Part shown: piece by piece, positions 29,871 through 29,890 of the stretch
How positions within the stretch are numbered: position 1 is the first letter of the stretch
Layout: every line of letters starts with the position of its first letter
Assembly (NCBI GenBank): GCA_021834865.1
Contig: JAKBRD010000008.1
Location: forward strand, 1-29,890
Direction of reading: 5' to 3'
Length of the DNA stretch: 29,890 nucleotides
Origin: Microcaldota archaeon
Lineage (GTDB): Archaea > Micrarchaeota > Micrarchaeia > Micrarchaeales > Micrarchaeaceae
Program-made: the position numbers and the translations under genes
The notes under the pieces: model-generated
What the model was told of the DNA's origin: nothing
The model's input: the letters and a program-made list of their open reading frames with translations, nothing else
Database searches by the model: none

Positions 29871-29890
29871 ATGGTCAGCCCGACCTTAAG
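29871..29890 (+). CDS. Possible start of a new gene at the right edge
   Basis: An ATG at 29871 (MVSPTL) follows the TATA-like sequence CTTTATAG near 29837 by a distance suitable for a short leader. Only six codons are visible, so this is a hint and not a supported gene. Confidence 0.2.

Noticed and set aside
1..29890. CRISPR arrays, transposases, integrases and rRNA genes
   Set aside because: None was seen on reading both strands; no regularly spaced repeats or recognisable transposase motifs are present.

Overview
The window looks like chromosomal DNA from an archaeon, most likely a small-genome lineage of the DPANN/ARMAN (Micrarchaeota-like) type. Archaeal signs seen directly are a TFIIB-type transcription factor, an archaeal class I CCA-adding enzyme with tRNA genes that do not encode CCA, Trm1, a Fap7-like kinase, a DUF357 protein, a Dpo4-like DNA polymerase with a C-terminal PCNA-binding motif, and TATA boxes about 24 bases before many start codons (leaderless mRNAs) mixed with GGTGAT-type ribosome sites. 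The ARMAN placement is inference, supported by a small tRNA intron at an unusual position, a TPR-AAA fusion and many lineage-specific small proteins.

Layout. Bases 1-3400: a partial membrane-anchored protein, tfb, a PRC-barrel protein, a frameshifted alpha/beta hydrolase and dcd. Bases 3430-6150: tRNA-Glu followed by an AT-rich accessory patch with an AbiV/HEPN-like gene, a truncated nucleotidyltransferase-like gene coupled to a small basic protein, a small membrane protein and a small orphan. Bases 6300-14750: redox and repair genes (single-cysteine peroxiredoxin, thioredoxin reductase, MsrA, DinB), a carbamoyltransferase, a beta-CASP metallo-hydrolase, the Memo and AMMECR1 members of the AmmeMemoRadiSam set, and tRNA-Ile. 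Bases 14800-18600: RNase HI, a TPR-AAA ATPase, tRNA-His, tRNA-Leu with a T-loop intron, a C39-like protein and a four-CxxC zinc protein. Bases 18700-23760: RNA-maturation genes (trm1, DUF357, Fap7-like, cca), a J-domain protein and tRNA-Ala. Bases 23770-29712: two helical orphans, a CBS-pair protein, and two alkaline-phosphatase-superfamily enzymes flanking a glycosyltransferase.

How the genes fit together. Thioredoxin reductase, PrxQ/Bcp and MsrA can form one thioredoxin-driven oxidant defence, although no thioredoxin gene is seen here. Five tRNA genes, cca and trm1 form a tRNA production and maturation theme. The glycosyltransferase and its upstream phosphohydrolase are probably one operon, perhaps acting on surface glycans or lipids. 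No rRNA, CRISPR array, transposase or integrase was seen. The strongest unusual signals are the 18-base intron inside the T-loop of tRNA-Leu(CAA), a tRNA-His gene with A rather than G at position -1, the tRNA-Glu-adjacent AbiV-like islet, and the TPR-AAA fusion protein.
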